64,000 nucleotides of DNA from Ancylomarina sp048268005 (GCA_048268005.1 JBLWWJ010000002.1:1240001-1304000), one strand, 5' to 3'. Numbered from the stretch's first letter, positions 6,896 to 16,478 are shown. Program-made: numbers and translations. The notes: generated by a model from the letters alone, not told the origin.

Positions 6896-9355
6896 TTATG
6901 CTAGTACCTGAGTTAATAATTTTTCTAAAGAATACTCATCAGCAACTAAAACCTGACGAGCTTTACTTCCTTCGAAAGGGCCAACAATACCTGCTGCCTC
7001 AAGCTGATCAACAATCCGACCTGCACGGTTGTAACCTATGGAAAAACGACGTTGAATCGCTGAAGTCGATCCTTGCTGAGAGCCAACTACTAATCTTGCG
7101 GCTTCTTCAAATAGAGCATCCCGCTTCTGTAAATCAATTTCAGCTGTGTTTTCACTGTTTTCAGCTACATATTCTGGTAGCATAAGGGCTGTTGGATATG
7201 CCTGTTGTTTTTTGATGTACTCGGTCAAGGCCTCAACTTCAGGTGTATCAACAAAAGCACATTGCACACGAACCAAATCGCTACCTACTGATATTAACAT
7301 ATCTCCACGACCAATCAATTGGTTAGCACCAGGACTATCTAGAATTGTACGAGAGTCAATCATCGAGGCAACCTTAAAAGCAATACGTGCCGGGAAATTG
7401 GCCTTAATAACACCTGTAATAATATTTGTAGATGGTCGTTGTGTTGCAATAATCATATGAATACCAATGGCACGAGCCAGTTGGGCAATTCGAGCAATTG
7501 GCGTTTCCACTTCCTTACCAGCCGTCATAATCAAATCGGCAAACTCATCGATAATCACGACAATATAAGGTAAGTAGCGATGACCATTTTCAGGATTCAA
7601 TTTACGAGTAACAAATTTTTTGTTGTATTCAATGATATTACGAGCATGAGCTTTTTTAAGTAAATCGTAACGGGCATCCATTTCAACACAAAGAGAATTA
7701 AGCGTCGCTATTACTTTATGAATATCAGTAATAATAGCTTCTTCTTCCTCAGGAAGTTTAGCCAGAAAATGCTTTTCAATCGTTGAATAAATATTCAATT
7801 CAACCTTTTTAGGATCGATCAGTACAAACTTAAGTTGTGATGGATGCTTCTTATAAAGTAAGGAAGTAATAATCGCATTCAAACCAACCGATTTACCTTG
7901 TCCTGTAGCACCTGCCACTAAGAGGTGAGGCATTTTAGCCAAGTCCAATGTGTACGTTTCGTTCGAGATCGTTTTACCCATAGCAACCGGAAGTGCATGT
8001 TTCGATTCCTGGAATTTCTTTGAAGCAATAATATTCTTCATCGACACAATCTCAGGTGTCCGGTTGGGAACCTCAATACCAATTGTTCCACGACCAGGAA
8101 TAGGTGCAATAATACGAATACCTAATGCGGCTAAACTTAAGGCGATGTCATCTTCCAGATTTTTGATTTTAGAGATACGTACACCTGGAGCAGGTACAAT
8201 TTCGTAAAGTGTAACAGTAGGACCGATGGTTGCTTTAATTTGAGTAATCTCAATTTTATAATTGCGGAGTGTATCTACAATTTTAATTTTATTACTCTCA
8301 AGTTCTTCTTTACTAACTTCGGAGTTATGAATGTGATGATCTTCTAAAAGATCAAGGCCAGGATATTTATAGTTTGAAAGATCAAGAGTAGGATCAAAAT
8401 CCTCCATTGGAGCATGATTGATCGAAACGCTTTCCTCTTTGATGCGTGTTGCTTCAATGGTTAACTCAACATCACTATCTTCAATATCTGGGTTTTTTGT
8501 GCTTGGGATTGGTTCAAAATCAGAATCGATATCAAGTTCTATTTCGCTGGTTTTATTAATTGGAAGTTCCTCTTCTTCCTCTTCAAGTTCTGGAATGAAT
8601 TCTTCTTCAAGTTCAACCTTGAATTGGTCTTGGTTCGTTTCCTCAATTTGATTAGAACCAGCAATCAGTTCTTCCTCGAAATTTGTTTCGTTTTCAATTA
8701 TATCAAGGTCTTCATCAAGTTCTAATTCACTAACGGCTGGTTTTGCTTTTCTTTTGAAAGGCTTTTTCATCTGACTAACAGCATTATTGAAACCAAAAGC
8801 CACAAGAGTGAAAAAACAGATAATAATAGCAAAGAGAGTGCCCACATTTCCGATTAGAGAAATTAACCATTCACTGATGAAATAGCCATGAGCTCCTCCT
8901 AAATACAAAAAGCTTGTGCTAGTAGAGTCAACAAACAAAAAGGCAAGCAATACGGATCCCCAAATACTGAATAGTAGTGTGTAAAGAATACTCTTTTTAA
9001 GGGATTGAATTTTTATTCCAAATAAGCGTATTGATAATACAGTAAGGATATATAAAATAGAACAGGCTGCTACTCCAAAACCTTTATTAATTAATAGATT
9101 TGAGAGAAATGCACCGGTCTTACCCGTCCAGTTTTCAACACGAATACCTGAATCGGCAAGGAGTTCAAGTAAGCGAAGATCTAATTTTGATTGGTCAGCC
9201 CCCCCAGTAAAAAAGAAGGATACAAATGCTAATCCTAAATATATGGTAAATAAACTAGCGCTTATCCCAAGAATGAATCTAAAGCGTTCATCAGTTAAAA
9301 AAGATGGTTTAGTAAACCATTTCTTTTTTGTTTTTGTATTCCTTTTTTTTGCCAT
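6896..9355 (-). CDS. ftsK: DNA translocase FtsK
   Basis: An 819-residue FtsK/SpoIIIE translocase that pumps chromosome ends through the closing septum. Four or five N-terminal membrane helices (about 25-205) are followed by a highly acidic linker (about 210-345), the alpha-beta motor with Walker A GATGQGKS near residue 479 and Walker B VVIIDEFADL, and a C-terminal winged-helix gamma domain (RRFSIGYNRAGRIVDQLE) that would read polar KOPS-type sequences. The architecture is complete and the length is typical for the phylum. A lolA gene follows in the same transcription unit. Confidence 0.97.
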   Translation of the reverse strand: MAKKRNTKTKKKWFTKPSFLTDERFRFILGISASLFTIYLGLAFVSFFFTGGADQSKLDLRLLELLADSGIRVENWTGKTGAFLSNLLINKGFGVAACSILYILTVLSIRLFGIKIQSLKKSILYTLLFSIWGSVLLAFLFVDSTSTSFLYLGGAHGYFISEWLISLIGNVGTLFAIIICFFTLVAFGFNNAVSQMKKPFKRKAKPAVSELELDEDLDIIENETNFEEELIAGSNQIEETNQDQFKVELEEEFIPELEEEEEELPINKTSEIELDIDSDFEPIPSTKNPDIEDSDVELTIEATRIKEESVSINHAPMEDFDPTLDLSNYKYPGLDLLEDHHIHNSEVSKEELESNKIKIVDTLRNYKIEITQIKATIGPTVTLYEIVPAPGVRISKIKNLEDDIALSLAALGIRIIAPIPGRGTIGIEVPNRTPEIVSMKNIIASKKFQESKHALPVAMGKTISNETYTLDLAKMPHLLVAGATGQGKSVGLNAIITSLLYKKHPSQLKFVLIDPKKVELNIYSTIEKHFLAKLPEEEEAIITDIHKVIATLNSLCVEMDARYDLLKKAHARNIIEYNKKFVTRKLNPENGHRYLPYIVVIIDEFADLIMTAGKEVETPIARIAQLARAIGIHMIIATQRPSTNIITGVIKANFPARIAFKVASMIDSRTILDSPGANQLIGRGDMLISVGSDLVRVQCAFVDTPEVEALTEYIKKQQAYPTALMLPEYVAENSENTAEIDLQKRDALFEEAARLVVGSQQGSTSAIQRRFSIGYNRAGRIVDQLEAAGIVGPFEGSKARQVLVADEYSLEKLLTQVLA

Positions 9356-9603
9356 TGAATATGTTTTTCCTGCTTATAATCTGATGTGAAAGTAATAAAA
9401 ATAGGTCGTAATTCCACATGATTGATGGCATAGAAATTCCTTGCAGATTCTATGTTATTAGTTACTAAAGAGAACGGATTTTGTTAAGAAATGTTGTTTG
9501 TGTGTACGCTTAAGTGTCAAAGAGAATAAGGGAAGAATGTTATAGGTTGATTCTGTAGAATAAAAAAGTAAGCTCCATATTACAAAGTAGGATGTAATGA
9601 GCT

Positions 9604-10281
9604 CTAATTAAAGCTTAGTACATATTTTAGAATTGTTTTCGCATCAGATTTGATATAATCAGAAGGAATAAGAAATTCATCCGTACTAACAGGAGTCATA
9701 CAAACATTTTGGGCGGAAAACTTTGCCTTTATTTTGTTCATAGTCGTTTCAAATTCAAGCAAAACACCGTCAATTTTCTCAAAAGGTGTATTCCTGTTGG
9801 GGTTCTTTAGGCAGATATCCTGGGTATAATATACATCAATAGGATTAGGTAAGTCTTGAATAAATACTCTGGCTAATTTGCAATTATAGCCAGCAATAAC
9901 TTTATCTGTTTTTAGATATTTAATTTTAGTTGCAATCTTATGGCTATATATAAAAGGAATTTCATCGCTGGAAAACTCATAATTCATTTTATTATTGAGA
10001 ACCTTAAAAAGAATTGAGCTGTTCGGTTCGTCAATTTTCGAAATAAATTTAGTGCTGAAAAACCCTAAGTATCCTTCTGACAGAACTGAAATATTATTGT
10101 CCTTAAATTTATACTCAACCAGAGTAGGAAGTAGTGCTAGTATTGGATTTGCATCCTCGTTAGACTCATAGCTTACTTTGTATGTGATAATCCCCTCCTC
10201 GTCAGTTTTCTTTTTGTCCGACTTGTTAGTGCATGAAATAAAGAGATGTAAGATGATTATTATAAGGATAGTATGTTTCAT
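9604..10281 (-). CDS. lipoprotein of unknown function, DUF4412-like
   Basis: A 225-residue secreted lipoprotein: the signal peptide MKHTILIIIILHLFISC ends at a Cys that would be lipidated. The mature part begins with a charged linker (TNKSDKKKTDEEG) and then IITYKVSYESNEDANPI. It later has KTDKVIAGYNCKLARVFI followed by a YYTQDI segment, a pattern seen in DUF4412/GLPGLI-type periplasmic proteins of Bacteroidota. I cannot assign a function. It stands alone, 248 bp upstream of ftsK, with no partner gene. Confidence 0.7.
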   Translation of the reverse strand: MKHTILIIIILHLFISCTNKSDKKKTDEEGIITYKVSYESNEDANPILALLPTLVEYKFKDNNISVLSEGYLGFFSTKFISKIDEPNSSILFKVLNNKMNYEFSSDEIPFIYSHKIATKIKYLKTDKVIAGYNCKLARVFIQDLPNPIDVYYTQDICLKNPNRNTPFEKIDGVLLEFETTMNKIKAKFSAQNVCMTPVSTDEFLIPSDYIKSDAKTILKYVLSFN

Positions 10282-10765
10282 AAAGGTGTGTTAAGGTTTA
10301 ATAAAAATAGATAAAAGGGATAATTAATCAAGCTTACAGTTTAGTTCTTACATGAATTTATCTTATTTCAATGTGAAAGTAGTTAATTACTTTGTAAAAC
10401 ACCTTCTTTAGTTTAATTGAATATTTAGATTCAAAACGGTCATGTATTTGGTGTAATTTTTAATGTTGTGGATTCCTTGAAAGAAACTATTTTTTTTCAG
10501 ATTTCTGGTGCAAGAGCGAAAAAAAGCGTTTTATTCTGTTCATAATTATTTGAAAAATGAAAAATACAAATGGATTTTGCAGAAATGATTGGTCTGAACA
10601 TAACAGTAAATTTTTATTGTAAATGCAAACGAGTGTATTCTTTTAAAAAGTCTGTGTGTTGAATTTCAATTTTTTAGCCGTATTTATATTTTACAGTAAA
10701 AATGTGATTGCATAAGGTGCTGAATAAGAGTAAGTAGAAATGTTTTTAAATTTTCTTGAAATCCA

Positions 10766-10794
10766 TTGAAATCTTGAGAAAAGTTCTAGATTTG
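10766..10794 (+). promoter_or_regulatory. promoter of the carbamate kinase gene
   Basis: TTG at 10766-10768 and TAGATTTG at 10787-10794 are separated by 18 nt, matching the Bacteroidota sigma-ABfr consensus. The start codon is 38 nt downstream in an A-rich leader. The rest of the 550-bp gap 10282-10831 shows nothing I can identify. Confidence 0.7.
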
Positions 10795-10831
10795 TAGCTC
10801 AATTATTCAAACAACATAAATAATACCTAAA

Positions 10832-11788
10832 ATGAATAAATTAGCAGTTGTAGCATTAGGTGGAAATGCCTTGTTAAGAGGTAATCAAAGAGGAACGGTT
10901 GAAGAACAAAGCCAAAACACTCTTGATACTCTTGAAAATCTTATTTTCCTAGTAAAGGAAGGATATGATGTTATTATTGCTCATGGTAATGGCCCGCAAG
11001 TTGGGAACATATTGATGAGAAATGATGCAGGAGAACAACTTTACAACATTCCTCAAATGCCTTTAGATATCGATGTGGCTGACTCTCAAGGAGGAATTGG
11101 TTACATGATTGAAAGAAACTTGCGTAACGTATTAAAAGCAAACGGCATTGAGAAAGATGTTGTTACTTTGGTTACTCAGGTTGTTGTTGATAAAAACGAT
11201 CCGGCTTTTGCTGATCCTATTAAGCGTGTAGGTAAAATCTATTCAAGAGAAGAAGCGGATAAATTAATCGAAGAAAAAGGATGGATCTTCAAAGAGGAAG
11301 TAAAAGCTGATGGCGGATGGAGACGTGTTGTGCCTTCACCAAAGCCAATTCGTGTAATGAACGAGAAGGTTGTAGAAAACTTAGTTCGTCAGGGAAATAT
11401 CGTTATTACCGTAGGTGGTGGTGGTGTACCGGTTTCAGAAGATGAAAACGGAAACCTTTGTCCAGTAGAGGCTGTAATCGATAAGGATTTAGCTTCAGCA
11501 TTGATCGGTGCTCGTGTGAAAGCTGATGAATTCTATATTTTGACTGATGTTCCTTTCGTTTATAAGGATTTTAAAGGTCCAAATGAGCAGAAATTAGAGT
11601 TCTTGAACCATTCTGATACAATGGGCTACCTAGCTGATGGAACATTTGCTGAAGGTTCTATGGCTCCTAAAATTCGTGCTTGTCTAAGCTTTATTGAAAA
11701 CGGTGGTGGAAAATCAGTAATTACTGAGGCAACTAAACTTGAAGACAAATCTTACGGAACTAAGATTACAATGGAATACGAAGACTAA
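10832..11788 (+). CDS. arcC: carbamate kinase
   Basis: A 318-residue carbamate kinase of the amino-acid-kinase fold: carbamoyl phosphate + ADP gives ATP plus carbamate, which breaks down to CO2 and ammonia. The N-terminal VVALGGNALL, AHGNGPQVG, the glycine loop TVGGGGVPV and the DKDLASALIG segment are all present. Length is normal. The gene has its own good promoter and is followed 87 bp later by ornithine carbamoyltransferase. The pair would run citrulline to ornithine, ammonia and ATP. No arginine deiminase (arcA) or antiporter (arcD) gene is in the window. Confidence 0.96.
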   Translation: MNKLAVVALGGNALLRGNQRGTVEEQSQNTLDTLENLIFLVKEGYDVIIAHGNGPQVGNILMRNDAGEQLYNIPQMPLDIDVADSQGGIGYMIERNLRNVLKANGIEKDVVTLVTQVVVDKNDPAFADPIKRVGKIYSREEADKLIEEKGWIFKEEVKADGGWRRVVPSPKPIRVMNEKVVENLVRQGNIVITVGGGGVPVSEDENGNLCPVEAVIDKDLASALIGARVKADEFYILTDVPFVYKDFKGPNEQKLEFLNHSDTMGYLADGTFAEGSMAPKIRACLSFIENGGGKSVITEATKLEDKSYGTKITMEYED

Positions 11789-11839
11789 TTTCTTTTAGAA
11801 ATTCGTTAAATAATACTTTTTTAAATTTCAGATTAGGCT

Positions 11840-11847
11840 TAATTTTG
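11840..11847 (+). promoter_or_regulatory. possible internal -7 box before the OTC gene
   Basis: TAATTTTG matches TAnnTTTG, 28 nt before the start codon. No TTG is found at the expected -33 spacing. It may give extra transcription of the second gene of the pair. Confidence 0.35.
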
Positions 11848-11875
11848 TGAGCATAATCTAAAAAAAATAAATACC

Positions 11876-12877
11876 ATGGGTTTTAATTTAAAGAACAGAA
11901 ACTTTTTGAAGTTATTGGATTTTACTCCAAAGGAAATGCAATACATGTTAGATCTTGCAAGAGATCTTAAAAGAGCAAAATATGCAGGTACTGAAGTACA
12001 AACAATGAAGGGTAAAAATATCGCTTTGATATTTGAAAAGTCTTCAACTCGTACTCGTTGTGCATTTGAAACTGCTGCTTACGATCAAGGAGCTCACGTA
12101 ACTTATTTAGGGCCTTCAGGTTCTCAAATTGGTGTTAAAGAATCTATGGCTGATACAGCTCGTGTATTGGGTCGTATGTATGATGGTATTGAGTACCGTG
12201 GTTTTGGACAATCAGTTGTTGAAGAATTGGCTAAGCACGCAGGTGTGCCAGTTTGGAATGGTTTGACTGACGAGTTCCACCCAACTCAGATTTTAGCTGA
12301 CTTCTTAACAATGATGGAGCACACTGATAAACCATTGAATCAGGTTGCTTTTGCTTACTTAGGCGATGCTCGTAACAATATGGCTAATTCATTAATGGTA
12401 GGTGCTGCTAAAATGGGTATGGATGTTAGGATCTGTGGACCAGCGAACCTTCAACCAGAAGAAGAATTAGTTGCTCAATGCCAAGAGATTGCTAAAGAGA
12501 CTGGTGCTAAGATTACAATTACTTCTGATGCTAAAGCTGGTGTTAAAGGTTGTGATTTCCTTTATACTGATGTTTGGGTATCAATGGGTGAGCCGGATGA
12601 GGTTTGGAAAGAAAGAATTGAAATTCTTAAGCCATTCCAGGTTAATGCTGAATTGATGGCTGCTACTGGTAATGCTGCAAGTAAATTTATGCACTGTCTT
12701 CCTGCTTATCACAACAGAGAGACTAAAGTAGGTGAAGAAGTATTCCAGAAGTTTGGAATGGACGGCGTTGAAGTTACTGAAGACGTATTCGAATCTCCAG
12801 CATCTATCGTATTCGACGAAGCTGAGAACCGTTTGCATACTATTAAAGCTGTAATGGTTGCTACTTTGGGAGCATAA
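11876..12877 (+). CDS. ornithine carbamoyltransferase, probably catabolic
   Basis: A 333-residue OTC. It has the carbamoyl-phosphate motif SSTRTRCAFE, the DEFHPTQ motif, and the ornithine-binding Cys loop HCLPAYHNRE. These are features of true ornithine transcarbamylase, while many Bacteroidota use N-acetyl- or N-succinylornithine transcarbamylases for arginine synthesis. Its pairing with carbamate kinase favours the catabolic direction (citrulline + phosphate to ornithine + carbamoyl phosphate), i.e. an ArcB role, though sequence alone cannot separate ArgF from ArcB. A strong terminator follows. Confidence 0.93.
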   Translation: MGFNLKNRNFLKLLDFTPKEMQYMLDLARDLKRAKYAGTEVQTMKGKNIALIFEKSSTRTRCAFETAAYDQGAHVTYLGPSGSQIGVKESMADTARVLGRMYDGIEYRGFGQSVVEELAKHAGVPVWNGLTDEFHPTQILADFLTMMEHTDKPLNQVAFAYLGDARNNMANSLMVGAAKMGMDVRICGPANLQPEEELVAQCQEIAKETGAKITITSDAKAGVKGCDFLYTDVWVSMGEPDEVWKERIEILKPFQVNAELMAATGNAASKFMHCLPAYHNRETKVGEEVFQKFGMDGVEVTEDVFESPASIVFDEAENRLHTIKAVMVATLGA

Positions 12878-12896
12878 TCTCAAAAGTATCTAGATA

Positions 12897-12935
12897 TAAA
12901 AATGGCTCTTAGTTTTTACTAAGAGCCATTTTTTA
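12897..12935 (+). terminator. rho-independent terminator after OTC
   Basis: A 13-bp perfect stem AATGGCTCTTAGT/ACTAAGAGCCATT with a TTTT loop, followed by a T run. Confidence 0.9.
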
Positions 12936-12994
12936 TACTTTGAATTTATCTGGTTATAGAGAAATATTCTTTAGATTAAATAATAAGATGATCT

Positions 12995-13195
12995 TTATTT
13001 TTTAGAAGTATCAGCCATCTTTAAACCTTCTATATTAATTTTGTTTTTAGCCAGTTCTTTTTTGATATCACAAGATGCGCAGCCACCACATATCGAATTT
13101 GTCTTAGCAGGTTTTATCACTTTATATAAATGATAAAGAGAGTAGCCGACAGCCGCTAAAATGATCAGGTATGTTGCAAAAAGTTGGAAATCCAT
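12995..13195 (-). CDS. FeoB-associated Cys-rich membrane protein
   Basis: A 66-residue protein with one N-terminal membrane helix (about 5-22) followed by a cysteine cluster CGGCASCDIK. This is the pattern of the small FeoB-associated Cys-rich membrane proteins found beside feoB in many Bacteroidota and Firmicutes. A role in ferrous iron uptake, perhaps as metal or redox helper, is inferred from context. It begins 7 bp after the feoAB stop, so it is the second gene of the operon. Confidence 0.88.
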   Translation of the reverse strand: MDFQLFATYLIILAAVGYSLYHLYKVIKPAKTNSICGGCASCDIKKELAKNKINIEGLKMADTSKK

Positions 13196-13202
13196 AGTCT
13201 GT

Positions 13203-15704
13203 TTATAAAAGATTTACAATTTGATAGCCAATAAAAGAAACGATCCATGCTAAAGCAGTTGTATAAGTTACTACAAAAGCTGACCATTTCCAATTTGATT
13301 CCTTTGTAACTGTTGCTACCACAGCGATACAAGGGAAATAAATTAATATGAAAATTAGAAAGGCGAGGGCTGAAGCAGTGTCAAATACACGCTCTCCATT
13401 TCTGAATGATCCTGTAAATTTCTGATTACGCAGATTGTTCCTTAGGCCTTCGCTATTTTCATCAACCTCTGCACCTGTCTGATATAGCACTCCCATAGTG
13501 CTCACAACAACTTCTTTGGCGGCAATTCCAGTAAGGATACTCACGGTCATTTTCCAGTCGAAACCTAAAGGGTGAAAAACGGGTGCTATAAAGGTCCCTA
13601 TCTGTCCAATGTAGGATTGTTCTTGCTTTTCTTCCAGCATTTGATTCTTTATTAATGCTGTTGATTTGTTGTAATCTGTGCGAAGATTAATTTGTTCTGC
13701 AGGACTCGCAACAGTAAGTGCATTATTTAATAGAACTTCATTTTGTTCTAATTGTCCCTCATAATCCTTTGAATAGTCTACGTTTTGTGGGAAATATCCC
13801 AGTGCCCAAATTATTATAGAAGCAACTAGAATAATGCCTCCCATTTTTTTCAAATATTCACCACCTTTCGACCACATATGAATAATGGTAGATTTTAAGG
13901 TTGGAATTCGATAAGGGGGTAATTCCATAACAAAAGGAGCTTCCTTGCTTTTAAAGAAGCTGGCCTTAAATACTTTTGCAAAGATAACCGCTAATAAGAT
14001 TCCAAGAATATAAACCCCAAAGAGGACCAGACTTGAATTTTCAGGAAAAAAAGTTCCAATAATTAGAATATAAACAGGCAAACGAGCCGAACACGACATA
14101 AATGGTGTGATCAGCATTGTTAGGATTCTATCGTTTCTGTTTTCTAAAGTTCTGGTGGCCATTAAGGCTGGTACATTACATCCAAAACCCATGACTAATG
14201 GGATGAACGATTTGCCATGTAAGCCAATTTTGTGCATTAGCTTATCCATTATGAAAGCGGTACGAGCCATATAACCAGTATCTTCCATAAAGGATATGAA
14301 AAAGAATAATATCAAAATGTTTGGAAGGAAAACAATAACACCACCAACACCACCAATTATACCATCCACAATTAAATCCTTAAGTGGACCATCAGGCATA
14401 ATACTTTGCATAAAATCCCCCAAATATGTAATTCCAGTTTCTATCCAGTCCATTGGGTATTCTCCCAAGTTGAATGTGGCATAGAATGTTAGAAACATGA
14501 AAAAGAAAAACAAAGGGAAGCCAAAGAGTTTGTGCGTTAGAAATGTATCTATAATAGCTGTCTTTCGTCTTCGCTTAATAGGATTCTCAGTATAGGTTTC
14601 TTTTAGAGCACCATCAATAAATCCGTATTTTGCATCAGTAATAACAGTTTCGCAAACTTCATTATAGTTCGATTCAATGATTTTACCTTCAGTACTTAGA
14701 GTGTCATGGATATCTTTTGAATTAGAACATGAATCGATATACTCCAAAGCTTTGTCGTCGCCTTCGAGCAGTTTCACAGCTAAAAATCGAGGAGAAGCAA
14801 CGGTTGTTAGATTTCTATCGGCTCTAATATAGGCTTGTAACTTAGATATTGATTTTTCAATGATAGGCCCATAATTGATATGGATATGGCGAACGACTGG
14901 ATCTTTCCCTTCGTATACTTCAATGGCTTTATCAAATAAATCTTTTATGCCTTTCCCTTTTGAACCAACGGTTGGAATAATTGGAATACCCAGCATCTTC
15001 CCAAGAGCCTTATAATCAAAGCGAGCACCATTTTTTTCTAATTCATCATACATGTTTAAAGCCAAAATAACTTTAATATCCATGTCGATAAGTTGAGTTG
15101 TAAGGTAGAGGTTTCTTTCTAAGTTAGAAGCATCAACAACATTAATTACAACATCAGGTAATTCTTCTGTAATGTATTGGCGAACGTAAAGTTCTTCGGA
15201 GGTATAGGCGGTTAATGAATAGGTTCCAGGCAAGTCAACAATATCAAAATTATATCCGTTTTGTTGAACTTTTGCTAATTTAGAATCAACGGTTACACCT
15301 GAGTAATTACCAACATGTTCTTTAGATCCTGATGCAGAATTGAAAAGTGTTGTTTTTCCGGCGTTTGGATTCCCAACGAGAGCAACATGAATATTTTTAC
15401 CCTTTTCGTGAGCAGAAGATTTTAATTTCTCGTCATCTATGATGCCTTCATAGTTGTTGATTTTTAAGTCAACAGCTTCTTCCTTAGTAATAACTTCGAT
15501 TAGAGCAGCTTCACTTCTACGCAAGGAAACCTGATAGCCCATGATATTGTATTCGACAGGATCTTTAAGAGGGGCATTCTTAATAACAGTTACCTTTTTC
15601 CCTTTAATAAAGCCCATTTCCGTAATTCTTTTACGAAATGCGCCGTATCCTTGTACTTTTATTATAATACCTTCTTGATTATCGGTTAATTCAGAAAGCT
15701 TCAT
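13203..15704 (-). CDS. feoB: FeoA-FeoB fusion, ferrous iron transporter
   Basis: An 833-residue inner-membrane Fe(II) transporter with FeoA fused at the N terminus. The SH3-like FeoA domain is residues 1-74 (LSELTDNQEG ... GYQVSLRRSEA). The G domain follows with G1 GNPNAGKT at 111-118, G3 DLPGTYSL and G4 NMYD. The membrane part (from about 395) carries two Gate domains. In most bacteria FeoA is a separate protein; the fusion is common in Bacteroidota. Upstream are a 24-bp palindrome (15733-15756) and a long inverted repeat (15800-15852) that may regulate it. The downstream partner is the small Cys-rich protein. Confidence 0.97.
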   Translation of the reverse strand: MKLSELTDNQEGIIIKVQGYGAFRKRITEMGFIKGKKVTVIKNAPLKDPVEYNIMGYQVSLRRSEAALIEVITKEEAVDLKINNYEGIIDDEKLKSSAHEKGKNIHVALVGNPNAGKTTLFNSASGSKEHVGNYSGVTVDSKLAKVQQNGYNFDIVDLPGTYSLTAYTSEELYVRQYITEELPDVVINVVDASNLERNLYLTTQLIDMDIKVILALNMYDELEKNGARFDYKALGKMLGIPIIPTVGSKGKGIKDLFDKAIEVYEGKDPVVRHIHINYGPIIEKSISKLQAYIRADRNLTTVASPRFLAVKLLEGDDKALEYIDSCSNSKDIHDTLSTEGKIIESNYNEVCETVITDAKYGFIDGALKETYTENPIKRRRKTAIIDTFLTHKLFGFPLFFFFMFLTFYATFNLGEYPMDWIETGITYLGDFMQSIMPDGPLKDLIVDGIIGGVGGVIVFLPNILILFFFISFMEDTGYMARTAFIMDKLMHKIGLHGKSFIPLVMGFGCNVPALMATRTLENRNDRILTMLITPFMSCSARLPVYILIIGTFFPENSSLVLFGVYILGILLAVIFAKVFKASFFKSKEAPFVMELPPYRIPTLKSTIIHMWSKGGEYLKKMGGIILVASIIIWALGYFPQNVDYSKDYEGQLEQNEVLLNNALTVASPAEQINLRTDYNKSTALIKNQMLEEKQEQSYIGQIGTFIAPVFHPLGFDWKMTVSILTGIAAKEVVVSTMGVLYQTGAEVDENSEGLRNNLRNQKFTGSFRNGERVFDTASALAFLIFILIYFPCIAVVATVTKESNWKWSAFVVTYTTALAWIVSFIGYQIVNLL

Positions 15705-15732
15705 ATTTTGGTGCGTATCAATAATGTAAAGA

Positions 15733-15756
15733 GTGAATATTTAAACTGATATTCAC
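15733..15756. promoter_or_regulatory. palindromic operator candidate upstream of feoAB
   Basis: GTGAATAT and ATATTCAC form a perfect 8-bp inverted repeat around an 8-nt AT spacer, ending 29 bp upstream of the feoAB start codon. It has the size and symmetry of a dimeric repressor site. It does not match the classical Fur box well, so the regulator is unknown. Confidence 0.5.
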
Positions 15757-15799
15757 AGTAAAAACTTATGCCGACATTAAACATTGATCGGTTTCAAAG

Positions 15800-15852
15800 A
15801 AAATAGATCAAGTTGTTCGAGAGCCATATGGGGCTCGATGAAGATCTATTTT
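15800..15852. repeat. long inverted repeat in the feoAB upstream region
   Basis: AAAATAGATC (15800-15809) and GATCTATTTT (15843-15852) are perfect 10-bp complements. They enclose a second imperfect hairpin (TCGAG...CTCGA) around ATAT. It lies 95 bp upstream of feoAB. It could be a leader RNA structure, an attenuator or an operator; its T tract is weak for a plain terminator. Another terminator for the upstream gene lies at 16028-16062. Confidence 0.6.
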
Positions 15853-16027
15853 AATTTAGTACAAATCTAGATGAAAATGTAGTTAAAAACAATCACAACA
15901 TCTAGGTATTGTAGTGCTGTAATCTAGGTTTTAAAATAGTTTGCCTGTATTTTTTGTAGAAAGTCACAGATTGATATCTAATTGCAGATTTTATTAGTGA
16001 AATAAAGATGTGAAAAATCTGTAAAAA

Positions 16028-16062
16028 AAAAGAGCTATTCGAAAATTAATCGATAGCTCTTT
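16028..16062 (-). terminator. terminator after the DUF3276 gene
   Basis: AAGAGCTAT and ATAGCTCTT form the stem, with a further CG/CG pair after one bulged T. On the minus strand the 3' arm runs into a long T tract (A-run at 16023-16031 on the plus strand). Confidence 0.85.
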
Positions 16063-16085
16063 CGTGTTGTATATATTTGTATGAT

Positions 16086-16478
16086 TTATTCAGTAAGATC
16101 TTCAAATTCTACTTGAGAAAATGATTCAACCTCCAAACCTTCAATTATTTCAGAAGAGCTTGCAATCTCTTCAACTAGATCAGGTTGCTTTTCAGATACC
16201 GAGTTATTGGCTTTTTTAAGGATTTCAATAGCTTCAATTAAACCTTCAGAAAATTTATCGAAATCTTCTTTGTAAAGGAAAATCTTATGCTTTTCGAACG
16301 TATAGTTTCCTTCTTTATCGTATCGCTTTTTACTCTCAGTAATAGTAAGGTAGTAATCCTCGTTTCTAGTCGCTTTTGCATCAAAGAAATAAGTTCTCTT
16401 CCCAGCTCTAACCGCATTAGAATAAATATCTTCACGATTCTTCTTTACGAATTCTTCTTTTTTACCGTAACCTTCCAT
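16086..16478 (-). CDS. DUF3276 (PUR-like nucleic-acid-binding) protein
   Basis: A 130-residue cytoplasmic protein of the DUF3276 family, conserved in Bacteroidota and structurally related to the PUR-alpha ssDNA/RNA-binding fold. Visible signatures are SNAVRAGKRTYFFDAKATRN, YYLTITESKKR and the KHKIFLYKEDFDKFSEGL segment. The C-terminal 35 residues are acidic and look disordered. The biological target is not known. It is a single-gene unit with its own terminator, divergent from nusB. Confidence 0.88.
   Translation of the reverse strand: MEGYGKKEEFVKKNREDIYSNAVRAGKRTYFFDAKATRNEDYYLTITESKKRYDKEGNYTFEKHKIFLYKEDFDKFSEGLIEAIEILKKANNSVSEKQPDLVEEIASSSEIIEGLEVESFSQVEFEDLTE

Noticed and set aside
9356..9603. 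Possible small gene between ftsK and the lipoprotein gene
   Set aside because: No frame of useful length with coding character; it is probably the ftsK promoter region.
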